Below, one piece after another: positions 15,729 through 25,395 of a DNA stretch of 64,000 nucleotides. How positions within the stretch are numbered: the first letter of the stretch is position 1; every line of letters begins with the position of its first letter. Source of the DNA: an uncultured Prevotellaceae bacterium (lineage in GTDB: Bacteria; Bacteroidota; Bacteroidia; Bacteroidales; Bacteroidaceae); contig CADCEW010000017.1 of NCBI GenBank assembly GCA_902800585.1, forward strand, positions 1-64,000, given 5' to 3'. Position numbers and translations under genes: made by a program. Under the pieces are notes generated by a model. That model saw only the letters and a program-made list of their open reading frames with translations, did not search any database and was not told the origin of the DNA.

Positions 15729-17615
15729 CAAATAAGTATAGCCATACAGTCCGCTGCGGTAGTTGGAAAGGAATTCCTTACCCTCTTCCAATGAAATCTT
15801 ACCTTGCTTAACGCTCTTTGCTACCCATATCTCTAATTGGCGCACCAGTTTCTTTGGAGCATATTGTACATATTCCAAAACCTCTGCCACTGTCTCGCCA
15901 TCGATGATCTGGTCGATATGATAGCCTTTGTCCTTGACAGAGATATGCACAGCGGTGGTATCACCAAAGAGGTTATGCATATCACCTAAGATCTCCTGAT
16001 AGGCACCTACCAGGAATACACCGAGGTAATAAGGCTCATTCTTCTTCAGCGGATGGACAGGCAGTGAATGCGAGTTATTGCGGTTGGTCACAAAATTGGC
16101 AATCTTGCCATCAGAGTCACAGGTGATATCCTGTAGGGTTGCATTGCGAGTGGGTCGTTCATCAAGACGCTGCAGGGGAACGATGGGGAACATCTGGTCA
16201 ATGGCCCAGGAGTCGCTAAGACTCTGGAACAGCGAGAAGTTGCAGAAATACTTATCTGCCAACAACTTGTCGATGTTCATCAACTCCTCAGGGATATGTT
16301 TGAGATTCTTGGCTAACGCATTAATCTCATGGCATACACTCCAGTACATGGCCTCAATCTCCGCACGTGTCTTCAGATCTACGATACCATGTGCAAAGAG
16401 GTCAAGCACCTCCTCACGGATTTGTTCAGCGTCATGCCAGTCTTCCAACACATTACGAGGAGACAGGTTATCCCATATCTCATAGAGGTCCTTTACCAAC
16501 TGATGACTGTTCTCATCAGGTTCGAACTCCTCTGGCATCTCAGGAAGAGAGGCCGTTTCCAGCACATCGATAACCAATACAGAATGATGAGCCGCCAAAG
16601 AACGTCCGCTTTCTGTGATGATATTGGGATGAGGCAGCTCGTTTTTGTTAGCGGCATCCACAAAGGTATAGATACAGTCATTGACATACTCTTGGATAGA
16701 ATAGTTGACAGAACTCTCACTGGAAGGAGAGCGTGTACCATCATAGTCAACACCCAAGCCACCACCGCAGTCTACAAAGTCGACGTTATAGCCCATCTTG
16801 TGTAACTGGATATAGAACTGAGAAGCCTCCCTCAGTGCTGTTTGGATACGACGTATCTTCGTAATCTGTGAACCAATATGGAAATGTATCAGGCGCAGAC
16901 AGTCACGCATGTCTTTCTTGTCCAGCATTTCTAAAGCCTCCAACAGTTCTGCACTCGTCAAGCCGAACTTCGAAGCGTCACCGCCACTCTCTTCCCATTT
17001 GCCACTGCCACTGGAAGCGAGTTTGATACGGATACCGATATTGGGACGCACATTCAGTTTCTTGGCAACCTTAGCGATAATCTCCAACTCATTCATCTTC
17101 TCCACGACGATGAAAATCTGTTTACCCATCTTCTGGGCGAGTAGCGCAAGTTCTATATAACTCTGGTCCTTATAACCATTACAGATGATGATAGAATCGC
17201 TCTGGCACTGCATGGCGATGACAGCATGTAACTCTGGCTTCGAACCTGCCTCCAGTCCAAGGTTGAACTTACGTCCGTGAGAGATAATCTCCTCAACGAC
17301 AGGCTGCATCTGATTTACCTTGATGGGGTAGACGACATAGTTCTCGCCTTTATAGTCATATTCCTTGGATGCCTTTTTAAAACAACTCCACGTCTTCTCG
17401 ATACGATTATCGAGGATGTCGGGGAAACGCAGAAGGACAGGCGACTGGACATCACGCAGCGACAGTTCGTCCATCACCTCGCGGATATCAATTTCTGTGC
17501 CATCCTTACAAGGGGTGACATAGACATTACCCTTTTCATTGATGCCAAAATAACTGGTTCCCCAGCCATTAATGTTGTAGAGTTCTTTCGAATCCTCTAT
17601 GGTCCATTTCTTCAT
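15723..17615 (-). CDS. speA: Biosynthetic arginine decarboxylase
   Basis: 630-residue PLP-dependent fold-III decarboxylase converting arginine to agmatine, the first step toward polyamines. Visible: the PLP-lysine region YPIKVNQMQPVVEEI, the GSQI substrate/PLP region (FHIGSQITKI), and VDCGGGLGVDYDGTRS. Full length for the family. Followed by the P-loop lipoprotein and preceded by shikimate kinase (8-bp gap), so it is probably part of the topA-aroK-speA transcript. Confidence 0.96.
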   Translation of the reverse strand: MKKWTIEDSKELYNINGWGTSYFGINEKGNVYVTPCKDGTEIDIREVMDELSLRDVQSPVLLRFPDILDNRIEKTWSCFKKASKEYDYKGENYVVYPIKVNQMQPVVEEIISHGRKFNLGLEAGSKPELHAVIAMQCQSDSIIICNGYKDQSYIELALLAQKMGKQIFIVVEKMNELEIIAKVAKKLNVRPNIGIRIKLASSGSGKWEESGGDASKFGLTSAELLEALEMLDKKDMRDCLRLIHFHIGSQITKIRRIQTALREASQFYIQLHKMGYNVDFVDCGGGLGVDYDGTRSPSSESSVNYSIQEYVNDCIYTFVDAANKNELPHPNIITESGRSLAAHHSVLVIDVLETASLPEMPEEFEPDENSHQLVKDLYEIWDNLSPRNVLEDWHDAEQIREEVLDLFAHGIVDLKTRAEIEAMYWSVCHEINALAKNLKHIPEELMNIDKLLADKYFCNFSLFQSLSDSWAIDQMFPIVPLQRLDERPTRNATLQDITCDSDGKIANFVTNRNNSHSLPVHPLKKNEPYYLGVFLVGAYQEILGDMHNLFGDTTAVHISVKDKGYHIDQIIDGETVAEVLEYVQYAPKKLVRQLEIWVAKSVKQGKISLEEGKEFLSNYRSGLYGYTYLE

Positions 17616-17623
17616 CTTTGTAG

Positions 17624-18151
17624 TTATAGGTTTAATAAGGTGCGTAGAGAGCCTACGCTATTTTTTATTTTATCATAGTCGTCCATGAGACTGACGTCCA
17701 ACGTATAACGTGCTTTGTTATAGAACTCCTCACGCTTGTTGAGCTGCTCTGTGATATAAGCAATCAGTTCTTCCGGACTCTTGCCTTTTAATAACGGTCG
17801 TTCCACCTTACCCATCAACAAATGGCGGTAAAGTACTTCAGGAGTGGCTTTCAGATAGACGACGTCTCCTTGTTGGTTCAGATAATCCATATTGTCGAAG
17901 AAACAGGGTGTACCGCCTCCACAACTGATAATGACATCCTCAAATTCGGCAACCTCATGAAGCATATTATATTCTATTTTGCGAAAGCCTTCTTCGCCAC
18001 GCTCGGCAAAAATCTGAGCGACAGTCTTACGCATACGACTCTCAATATACCAGTCCATATCATAGAACATCATACCCGTCTCTTTAGAGAGAGAATGACC
18101 GATGGTAGTCTTACCAGAGCCCATATAGCCTATGAGGATAATACGTCTCAT
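17624..18151 (-). CDS. aroK: Shikimate kinase
   Basis: 175 residues. ATP-dependent phosphorylation of shikimate in chorismate synthesis. Walker A GYMGSGKTTIG, substrate motif FYDMDWYIESR and the CGGGTP glycine motif are visible. The start was set at the ATG at 18151, which overlaps the topA stop as ATGA; the frame extends 12 codons further but homologues start at MRRIILIGY. Confidence 0.96.
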   Translation of the reverse strand: MRRIILIGYMGSGKTTIGHSLSKETGMMFYDMDWYIESRMRKTVAQIFAERGEEGFRKIEYNMLHEVAEFEDVIISCGGGTPCFFDNMDYLNQQGDVVYLKATPEVLYRHLLMGKVERPLLKGKSPEELIAYITEQLNKREEFYNKARYTLDVSLMDDYDKIKNSVGSLRTLLNL

Positions 18152-20460
18152 CTTTTCTTGGCTGAAGAATTGACAATCTTCATACACTCATCATAGGTCA
18201 GTTCGGCTGCACGTTGATGCATGTTCTTGGGCAAACGGAAATTCTTTCCGTCATAAGCGATATAGGGACCATAACGTCCATTGATCACTTCCAACTTAGC
18301 ATCTTCTTCAAAAGTCTTCAGATGGCGTTTCTCTTCCTGCTGACGTTTCTCCTGGATGAGGGCGATAGCCTCTTCAAGTGTGATGGTCATCGGATCGGTA
18401 TCCTTAGGTAAAGAAGTGTATTTCTTCTGATGAAGGATATAAGGACCGAAACGACCAGTACCAATAGTAACAGGACTGCCCTCAAGGTCTCCAATAGTAC
18501 GAGGAAGTTTAAACAATTCCATCGCCTCCTCCATGGTCAGTGTCTCCATACTCTTATCACTGGGCAGTTGGGCAAACTGTGGTTTCTCGTTGTCTTCAGC
18601 AGAACCTATCTGTACCACAGGACCAAAACGACCAATCTTGACAAATACTGGTCGGCCACTCTTGGGGTCTATACCAATCTGTCGCTCTCCAGCCTTATGC
18701 TCCTGACGGGCATTCATGGTCTTCTCCACATTAGGATCAAAACTCTTGTAGAAATGCTTCATCATGGTTGTCCATTTCTCACCACCCTCAGCAATCTTAT
18801 CGAAGTCACGCTCCACCTTCGCTGTGAAATTATAATCCATGATGTCCTTGAAATTCTCCATCAGGAAATCATTGACAACGATGCCGATATCGGTAGGCAG
18901 CAGTTTTCCTTTGTCAGAGCCAACCATCTCCTTACGAACAGACTGCTTGATCTGCTTGCCTTTCAGTGTATCAATGGTATAAGTACGCTCCTCGCCCTTT
19001 TTATCTCCTTTATGTACATATTCACGTTGTTGGATTGTGGAGATGGTGGGAGCATAGGTAGAGGGACGACCAATGCCCAACTCTTCCAGTTTATGTACCA
19101 GAGAAGCTTCTGTATAGCGTACAGGACCCTGACTGAAACGTTCTATAGCCTGTATCTCTCTGCGCGTCAGTTCTTGTCCTTTCTTCAATGGGGGAAGGAT
19201 ATGACTTAACTCTTCCTCTTGCAGTTCTTCGTCATCAATAGACTCACGATAAACCTTGATGAAACCGTCAAATTTAACTACCTCGCCCTGAGCAATGAAC
19301 TGCTCATCAGTACCACTTACGGCGATGTTGACAGTCGTTTTCTCAATCTCCGCATCTGCCATCTGACTGGCTATCGTACGTTTCCATATCAGGTCGTAGA
19401 GTTTCTTCTCCTGTGCGGTTCCCTCTATCTCCGTTTGATTCATATAGGTAGGACGGATAGCCTCATGTGCCTCTTGTGCTCCTTTTGAACTCGTGCGATA
19501 CTGACGGGACTTACTATATTCTTCCCCATAGAGGTTCTTGATTTCCTCCTTGCTGGCATTGATACACAGACCTGAGAGGTTGACAGAGTCAGTACGCATA
19601 TAAGTAATGCGTCCATTCTCATACAGGTGTTGTGCCACCATCATCGTCTGACTGACAGTGAATCCTAACTTACGGGCAGCCTCCTGTTGGAGTGTAGATG
19701 TTGTAAAAGGAGGAGCAGGCGTGCGCTTCAGCGGTTTTTTACTAACACTTTGAACAGTATAAGTAGCCTCTTTACATTTCTCCAAGAACTGCTCTACCTC
19801 TTCATGTGTCTTGAAACGAGTACCTAACACGGCCCTTACCTCTGTCTGTGAACCATCAGCATTTGTAATGGCAAAAATACCATTGACACTATAGAAAGAC
19901 TCACTCTTAAAGTTTTGTATTTCACGCTCACGCTCTACAATCAAGCGGACAGCAACACTCTGTACACGACCTGCAGACAAAGCGGGCTTCACTTTACGCC
20001 ACAACACAGGTGAAAGTTTAAAGCCTACCAGACGGTCAAGTACACGACGAGCCTGTTGGGCATTCACCAGATTCATATCTATATGGCGTGGGTGTTCTAT
20101 TGCCTCCAGGATGGCAGGCTTGGTAATCTCGTGGAATACGATACGATTGGTTTTCTCCTCATCCAAACCTAATACCTCACAAAGATGCCAGGAGATAGCT
20201 TCTCCCTCTCGGTCTTCATCGGATGCAAGCCATATCTTCTCTGCTTTCTTTGCGTTGGACTTCAGTTCTTTTACCAATTTCTCTTTTTCCTCAGGAATCT
20301 CATATTCCGGCTCCAGAGAATCAGTGTCAATACTCATTTCCTTTTTCTTCAGGTCACGGATGTGTCCGTAGCTGGACATGACCTTGAAGTCGTTACCCAA
20401 AAACTTCTCAATGGTCTTCGCCTTGGCAGGAGACTCTACAATCACTAAATTCTTTTGCAT
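18148..20460 (-). CDS. topA: DNA topoisomerase I
   Basis: 770-residue type IA topoisomerase relaxing negative supercoils. The TOPRIM domain has ESPAKAKTIEKFLG and the acidic SDEDREGEAISWHL. The catalytic Tyr is in RITYMRTDSVNLS. The C terminus lacks Cys4 zinc fingers and instead carries repeated modules with the GRFGPV/GRFGPY/GRYGPY signature (about 600-755). Overlaps aroK by 4 bp. The -7 box TACTTTTG is at 20511-20518. Confidence 0.97.
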   Translation of the reverse strand: MQKNLVIVESPAKAKTIEKFLGNDFKVMSSYGHIRDLKKKEMSIDTDSLEPEYEIPEEKEKLVKELKSNAKKAEKIWLASDEDREGEAISWHLCEVLGLDEEKTNRIVFHEITKPAILEAIEHPRHIDMNLVNAQQARRVLDRLVGFKLSPVLWRKVKPALSAGRVQSVAVRLIVEREREIQNFKSESFYSVNGIFAITNADGSQTEVRAVLGTRFKTHEEVEQFLEKCKEATYTVQSVSKKPLKRTPAPPFTTSTLQQEAARKLGFTVSQTMMVAQHLYENGRITYMRTDSVNLSGLCINASKEEIKNLYGEEYSKSRQYRTSSKGAQEAHEAIRPTYMNQTEIEGTAQEKKLYDLIWKRTIASQMADAEIEKTTVNIAVSGTDEQFIAQGEVVKFDGFIKVYRESIDDEELQEEELSHILPPLKKGQELTRREIQAIERFSQGPVRYTEASLVHKLEELGIGRPSTYAPTISTIQQREYVHKGDKKGEERTYTIDTLKGKQIKQSVRKEMVGSDKGKLLPTDIGIVVNDFLMENFKDIMDYNFTAKVERDFDKIAEGGEKWTTMMKHFYKSFDPNVEKTMNARQEHKAGERQIGIDPKSGRPVFVKIGRFGPVVQIGSAEDNEKPQFAQLPSDKSMETLTMEEAMELFKLPRTIGDLEGSPVTIGTGRFGPYILHQKKYTSLPKDTDPMTITLEEAIALIQEKRQQEEKRHLKTFEEDAKLEVINGRYGPYIAYDGKNFRLPKNMHQRAAELTYDECMKIVNSSAKKR

Positions 20461-20470
20461 ATCTTGCTAA

Positions 20471-20502
20471 TTTACCTTTTTACTATTTCACCTTTTCAGG
20501 TT
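20471..20502. repeat. 8-bp-period tandem array in the topA leader
   Basis: Units TTTACCTT, TTTACTAT, TTCACCTT, TTCAGGTT between the topA -7 box and the ATG. The reverse complement resembles the GTAAAAAG array at 37272-37303. Confidence 0.55.
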
Positions 20503-20510
20503 TCGGGCTG

Positions 20511-20518
20511 CAAAAGTA
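20511..20518 (-). promoter_or_regulatory. Promoter -7 box of topA
   Basis: Minus-strand TACTTTTG followed by CAGCCCG, about 50 bp upstream of the start. Confidence 0.6.
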
Positions 20519-20612
20519 GAGAAAAGTTTTGGTTACACCTTATATATATAGTAGTTTTTTGTTTTTCTTAACAATTTAGATAAAACTTGATGAAGTCAAA
20601 ATGACACTATTT

Positions 20613-22088
20613 TCACTCCGATATATCAGTATTCGAAGGCTCTTCAGCAACAGGGGCAGCAGGTTTTTCTGGAACCTCTTGCTTCTCTGGAACGGCAGGA
20701 GTTTCCTTTTGTTTGATGCTATCTTTCTTTGCCTTTGCAGGCTCTGCTCCTGGACGTGACCACTGCTGATGGAGGAAACGAAGATAAGAGCCATAAGTAT
20801 GACTGCTGTATGCTTTGAAGATGTTATTAGCAAAAAGAATATCTGTTATCTTGTTTTCTGCCACATAGGCAATGATATCTTTCGTGAAATAACGAGAGTC
20901 GATGACATGTACCTCCTCGAAGGAGAAGAATAGATAGCCTGGCAACATATTGCCGAAACTGTCCTTGAGGATAATCACACGACGACCGTTATGCGTGGAG
21001 GTACGCACTTGTGTGAGTTTGGTGTCACCGCCCATCATCGTACAATAGGCACCACCATGTCCATCCTTGAACTTAAAAAAGAAAGGAGCCGTAAAAGGCT
21101 TACCCTCACCTGTCACCTGATAGTTCTTGTTGATGGTATAGTTGATATAGGTAGTGGTGTACTCTACGCCCATCGGCACATAATAGACAAAGTCCTCAGG
21201 GGCGTTCTTGATGGAAATATCCTTCGAATAGCCATACATGCTACCCACATAGCCATGTGTTACCCTACGCTCATAATGGGAAAGGTCTTTAAAAGGTACA
21301 CCCGCTACACGCGCAAACTCCTGAGCCGCATAATATCCGCCAAGAGGTGACCAGTGGTGGTCAGTACGCAAGTAGATATCCTCATTGGCATGCTTACCCA
21401 AAGTGGTATAGACATCCACAGGTTTCACACCTGGATCAAGATGCGCCACGACATTACGGATAGTAGGTAACTGTTGGTGGGTGCGGCTTTTCGCCTTGTC
21501 AGGACAATAGAACTCAACAGCAGTAGGAATCACCATGCAATAGATATTCACTTTATCGCCAAAGACCTCCTTATATTTATTAGCTGCCTGTGCATAACCT
21601 ACGCAACCATTCGGTCCACCGCCATAAGCCATCAGCGCACGTACCTTGTCACCTTTGCCTACGATAATGATACCAGCATTGGCAATCTTCGCATTCTCAT
21701 CGGCATTGATATGGTTCTCATATTCGTCAATCGTCATACTATCAGGTTTCTGCTCCTCCTGTTTTCCTCCTTCCTCATCAGTACCACCTTGAGGCGTATC
21801 GCTGGCATGGAAGGTCACATTATCGTCTGATGGGGCAATGCCAATAATATCCTTGATCTGCATACTCATCGTCATAAAGACATCCCGGTAAGGTTCACTG
21901 TCGCTAAACCATGTTGAGACATCACTGGTGAACGAGCCGTCGACAAGACGTTCCCATGTGAACTCAGGGAAGGTGGCGAGTTCGCGCTTCTCCAACTCAG
22001 ACACCGTACTACGAGGAAAAGTGTCGAAGACCAAGGCAAAGGCAAGGAATACGACAGCGACGATGACGATATAAATATAGTTTTTCAT
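20613..22088 (-). CDS. DHHW-family protein (AlgJ/AlgX-like acetyltransferase partner), long paralogue
   Basis: 491 residues. One N-terminal signal anchor (YIYIVIVAVVFLAFALVF) and a large extracytoplasmic part with the signature RTDHHWSPLGGYYAA, typical of SGNH-like proteins that work with MBOAT acyltransferases to O-acetylate surface polymers. The domain is preceded by a segment (about 30-150) absent from the shorter paralogue. The C-terminal ~45 residues are a Lys/Glu/Pro-rich low-complexity tail. Overlaps its paralogue by 4 bp and is last in the MBOAT-DHHW-DHHW run. Confidence 0.85.
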   Translation of the reverse strand: MKNYIYIVIVAVVFLAFALVFDTFPRSTVSELEKRELATFPEFTWERLVDGSFTSDVSTWFSDSEPYRDVFMTMSMQIKDIIGIAPSDDNVTFHASDTPQGGTDEEGGKQEEQKPDSMTIDEYENHINADENAKIANAGIIIVGKGDKVRALMAYGGGPNGCVGYAQAANKYKEVFGDKVNIYCMVIPTAVEFYCPDKAKSRTHQQLPTIRNVVAHLDPGVKPVDVYTTLGKHANEDIYLRTDHHWSPLGGYYAAQEFARVAGVPFKDLSHYERRVTHGYVGSMYGYSKDISIKNAPEDFVYYVPMGVEYTTTYINYTINKNYQVTGEGKPFTAPFFFKFKDGHGGAYCTMMGGDTKLTQVRTSTHNGRRVIILKDSFGNMLPGYLFFSFEEVHVIDSRYFTKDIIAYVAENKITDILFANNIFKAYSSHTYGSYLRFLHQQWSRPGAEPAKAKKDSIKQKETPAVPEKQEVPEKPAAPVAEEPSNTDISE

Positions 22089-23074
22089 TGCTCTAAGTAA
22101 TGGTTATAAGATTGATGGGTCACTGACGCATAGGCATGTCCCGCATTATTGGCAAAGAGGATGTCGGTAATGTCATTCTTCTGCACGTAATGCACGATAT
22201 TCTTCGTAAAATAACGACAGTCGACTACATGAATCTCCTCAAAGGAGTGGAATAGGAAGGCGGGGATGGCATTGCCATAACTGTCTTTAAGTATTAACAG
22301 ACGACGACCATTGCGCGTGGACGTTTTCACTTTCGTGGTATTGGTATCACCATGCATGAAGGTCAGATAGGCTGCACTGCTACCATCAGAATATTCATAG
22401 AAGAAATTGCCTTCTTCAGGTTCCTTTTCACTCACCACTTTACGATTCTTACCTAATGTATAGCGAATATATGTGGTGTTATAGTCCACACCTTTAGGGA
22501 TATAATAGACAAAATCCTCTGGGGCATTCTTCACGGCTGCATCACGAGAGAAACGATACATGGTGCCTACATAATTATGAATAACATGTTTCTCATAAGT
22601 CGACAAGTCGGCAAAGGGAACCTCTGCCTGTCCTGCAAACTGCTGGGCAGCATAGTAGGCACCAAGGGGAGCCCAGTGGTGATCAGTACGAGAATATATA
22701 TCCTCCTTGGCATGGGCATCCATTGTGTCGAAGAGGTCAACTACTTTTACAGATTTAGAGAGATGTGCATAAATATTTCGTACAGTAGCCTTCTGGTCCT
22801 TGGTCCACTCCTTGGCTTCCTCTGGACAGTAAATGGCTACGGCGGTAGGAATAATCATACAATAAACGTTCACTGCATCACCAAAAGTCTGCTTATACTT
22901 GTTGACAGCATCTGCATAGCCCTGTCCGCCATCCAAAGTACCACGGAAGGGTTCGAAGGCACGCACACTATCACCACTGCCCACAATGATAATGCCCGAC
23001 TTGGTCTGACGGACATTGTCAGCAAACACTGAGGAAGTGAAAAGAATGAAAAGGAAATATAGTATTTTCTTCAT
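22085..23074 (-). CDS. DHHW-family protein (AlgJ/AlgX-like acetyltransferase partner), short paralogue
   Basis: 329 residues beginning with a cleavable signal peptide (MKKILYFLFILFTSSVFA). The conserved core matches the downstream paralogue: GSGDSVRAFEPF, RTDHHWAPLGAYYAAQQFAG, then ILKDSYGNAIPAFLF. Start chosen at the ATG at 23074 because the signal peptide begins there and it lies 4 bp after the MBOAT stop; upstream codons overlap the acyltransferase. Expected to act in the periplasm on acyl groups exported by the MBOAT protein. The glycan target is unknown. Confidence 0.85.
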   Translation of the reverse strand: MKKILYFLFILFTSSVFADNVRQTKSGIIIVGSGDSVRAFEPFRGTLDGGQGYADAVNKYKQTFGDAVNVYCMIIPTAVAIYCPEEAKEWTKDQKATVRNIYAHLSKSVKVVDLFDTMDAHAKEDIYSRTDHHWAPLGAYYAAQQFAGQAEVPFADLSTYEKHVIHNYVGTMYRFSRDAAVKNAPEDFVYYIPKGVDYNTTYIRYTLGKNRKVVSEKEPEEGNFFYEYSDGSSAAYLTFMHGDTNTTKVKTSTRNGRRLLILKDSYGNAIPAFLFHSFEEIHVVDCRYFTKNIVHYVQKNDITDILFANNAGHAYASVTHQSYNHYLEQ

Positions 23075-23078
23075 AACG

Positions 23079-24521
23079 TTAGAATCTCGTGTAAATAAAC
23101 GCATTATTCGTGGCACCTACCAACAAGGCGGTACTGAGTATCAATATAGCCAACGAGAACACAATACGGGTAGCATAGACAACGATGGTCTTGAAACCAG
23201 AGTCGCCTAACAAACGGTCTGTCCATTCTGCCACTGTCGTACGGATAGGTAGACAGAAGAACAGAGCAACAATCCACAACCAGAAGTTGTCAAGCAAGGC
23301 ACTCTCATCCACAAAGTCATAGACCGATGCAGCATTTCCGAAGAATGCCTGGAAGAATACCACCATCTGCTGGAAATTGTCGAAATAGAAAATGCCCCAT
23401 CCTGCAATGACTAACAGCATACTGTAAATATGCAGGAAGATGGCTGGAATCTTATCATGTACTTTCAATAGTGTGTATTTCTCTATCATTACAATCAGTC
23501 CGAAATAGACACCCCAGATGATGAAGTTCCAACTGGCACCATGCCACATACCCGTCAGGAACCATACCACAAGGATATTCACTGCCTGATGGGCACGGTT
23601 ACCTCCCAAAGGGATATAGACATAGTCACGGAAAAAACTACCCAATGAGATATGCCAGCGGCGCCAGAAGTCTGTAATGGAGTTACAACAATACGGATGA
23701 CGGAAGTTCTCATTGAAATGGAATCCCATACAACGTCCCAGTCCTATCGCCATATCAGAATAACCAGAGAAGTCGAAATATATCTGCAGGGTAAAGGCGA
23801 CAATACCTATCCATGCACCTGCCGTCGTGAGAGTATTGAGACCATTTACTAGGAACTGGTCGGAGATTTCCGACAACTGGTTGGCGATGATAACCTTTTT
23901 ACCCAAGCCGATAAGGAAACGATATATACCGTCGGCAAAGTCTGCAGCATTCACATGACGATGGTGTATCTCATCTGCCACTGTTCCATAGCGCACAATA
24001 GGTCCGGCTATTAACTGCGGGAACATCGAAATATATAGTAACAAGTCTGGGAAACGTCGCTGAACGGGCGACTCTCTCCGATAGACGTCTATCAAATAGG
24101 ATATCGACTGGAAGGTATAGAAACTGATACCGATAGGCAGGGCAATATTTGGAACGGCAACAGGAATACCTATGTCACACAAGCATTGGGCCAGAAAACC
24201 AAGATACTTAAACGTACCGATGATAGCGATATTAAGTACCAGACCGATGATCAGCACCGCCTTCCGATACTTTTCCATGTTGGCAATACCCAATCCTACA
24301 AAATAGTTCACCAAAACGCAGAAAAGCATCAGGAACACATAGACAGGTTCTCCCCACGCATAGAAGATGAGAGAGAAGCATACCAATATCCAGTTCTTCG
24401 CTTTATTACTCCGTAAGCCTTCTGACGACAACCACTGGCGATCTATCCATGTCGCCAACAGATAGCACAGCAGGAAGGCTGGCAGGAATACAAAGAGAAA
24501 AAACAAATCCGAGAATACCAT
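23079..24521 (-). CDS. MBOAT-family O-acyltransferase (AlgI-like)
   Basis: 480-residue multi-pass membrane protein with about 10-12 hydrophobic segments. The catalytic His lies in TGMWHGASWNFIIWG, and the upstream motifs FSGYSDMAIGLGRCMGF and DFWRRWHISLG are family hallmarks. These enzymes move acyl groups across the membrane for O-acylation of exopolysaccharide, peptidoglycan or teichoic polymers. Followed by two DHHW proteins and preceded 9 bp away by an SGNH hydrolase, forming a surface-acylation operon. Confidence 0.94.
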   Translation of the reverse strand: MVFSDLFFLFVFLPAFLLCYLLATWIDRQWLSSEGLRSNKAKNWILVCFSLIFYAWGEPVYVFLMLFCVLVNYFVGLGIANMEKYRKAVLIIGLVLNIAIIGTFKYLGFLAQCLCDIGIPVAVPNIALPIGISFYTFQSISYLIDVYRRESPVQRRFPDLLLYISMFPQLIAGPIVRYGTVADEIHHRHVNAADFADGIYRFLIGLGKKVIIANQLSEISDQFLVNGLNTLTTAGAWIGIVAFTLQIYFDFSGYSDMAIGLGRCMGFHFNENFRHPYCCNSITDFWRRWHISLGSFFRDYVYIPLGGNRAHQAVNILVVWFLTGMWHGASWNFIIWGVYFGLIVMIEKYTLLKVHDKIPAIFLHIYSMLLVIAGWGIFYFDNFQQMVVFFQAFFGNAASVYDFVDESALLDNFWLWIVALFFCLPIRTTVAEWTDRLLGDSGFKTIVVYATRIVFSLAILILSTALLVGATNNAFIYTRF

Positions 24522-24530
24522 GTCGTTATA

Positions 24531-25322
24531 TTATTGTTGCAATAACTTTTGCACTTGTTCGTAAATATACTTACCTAACACTTTCGCACCCTTTGGTGTG
24601 GTATGCACCCCGTCCTTGGAATATCCGCGACGGATGAGGTCAGGACCATAGAATACTTCATAAGCCTCATCCAGACGAATGAAATCCAGTCCCAACTCTT
24701 GAGAACACCATTGGATATGGGAACCAACGATATGCTGATCATTTAAGTCGGTCTTATTATTCTGCGGGGGTGTTATCAGGATAATACGTGCCTTGGGAAA
24801 AGCTTCCTTCAACAGTTCACAGTCATAGCACACACATTGTGACAACTGCGTCAGTTCTGAAGGTTTATAAAAAGAAATGCTCGTGACAGGATGCTTATAA
24901 ATTTCAGAAGCCCTCAACTTCAAACAGTCTGGTCGTTTGTCTGCAAACCATAAGTCATTGGTGCCTGCCATTATCAATATCAAATCAGGAGTCGTTTGCT
25001 CCCCTGTCAAGACAGCCGTCACCAGACGCATTGCCTGATTATAGACAACATTATTGTCACCCAATACCCCGATATTTTCCTCCATGTCAAGAACAGTATT
25101 GGAGGTATGTGTCCATGTGGCACCGCTACGTGCATAACTACGGCATGACAACGGTTTAGCAAAGTCCTTAAACCATTTGTTCCATCCTTGAGGCTTGTCA
25201 CAGGCATCACCGCCGATAAAGGTATTGGAGTCGCCCAGCATGACAACATGGTAAGGTAGCTGTGCATGCATCACCCCACACAGCCAAAAGCCCCATAAAA
25301 TAAGTAATCCTATTCTTTTCAT
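24531..25322 (-). CDS. Secreted SGNH/GDSL hydrolase
   Basis: 263 residues from the ATG at 25322 (MKRIGLLILWGFWLCGVMHA signal peptide). Block I GDSNTF (catalytic Ser), block III MAGTNDLWF, and block V DGVHTTPKG (catalytic Asp/His) are all present. Likely a deacetylase or esterase acting on surface glycans. It heads the MBOAT-DHHW run and has its own TACCTTTG promoter box. Confidence 0.9.
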   Translation of the reverse strand: MKRIGLLILWGFWLCGVMHAQLPYHVVMLGDSNTFIGGDACDKPQGWNKWFKDFAKPLSCRSYARSGATWTHTSNTVLDMEENIGVLGDNNVVYNQAMRLVTAVLTGEQTTPDLILIMAGTNDLWFADKRPDCLKLRASEIYKHPVTSISFYKPSELTQLSQCVCYDCELLKEAFPKARIILITPPQNNKTDLNDQHIVGSHIQWCSQELGLDFIRLDEAYEVFYGPDLIRRGYSKDGVHTTPKGAKVLGKYIYEQVQKLLQQ

Positions 25323-25349
25323 TATCAAGACCATACCTTTTTCGGGGTG

Positions 25350-25357
25350 CAAAGGTA
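25350..25357 (-). promoter_or_regulatory. Promoter -7 box of the SGNH-MBOAT-DHHW run
   Basis: Minus-strand TACCTTTG followed by CACCCC, 27 bp before the SGNH start codon; the upstream esterase gene ends 38 bp away. Confidence 0.6.
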
Positions 25358-25395
25358 ATAATAAAAAATGATATATGGCTCACAGTTCAAGAAAA

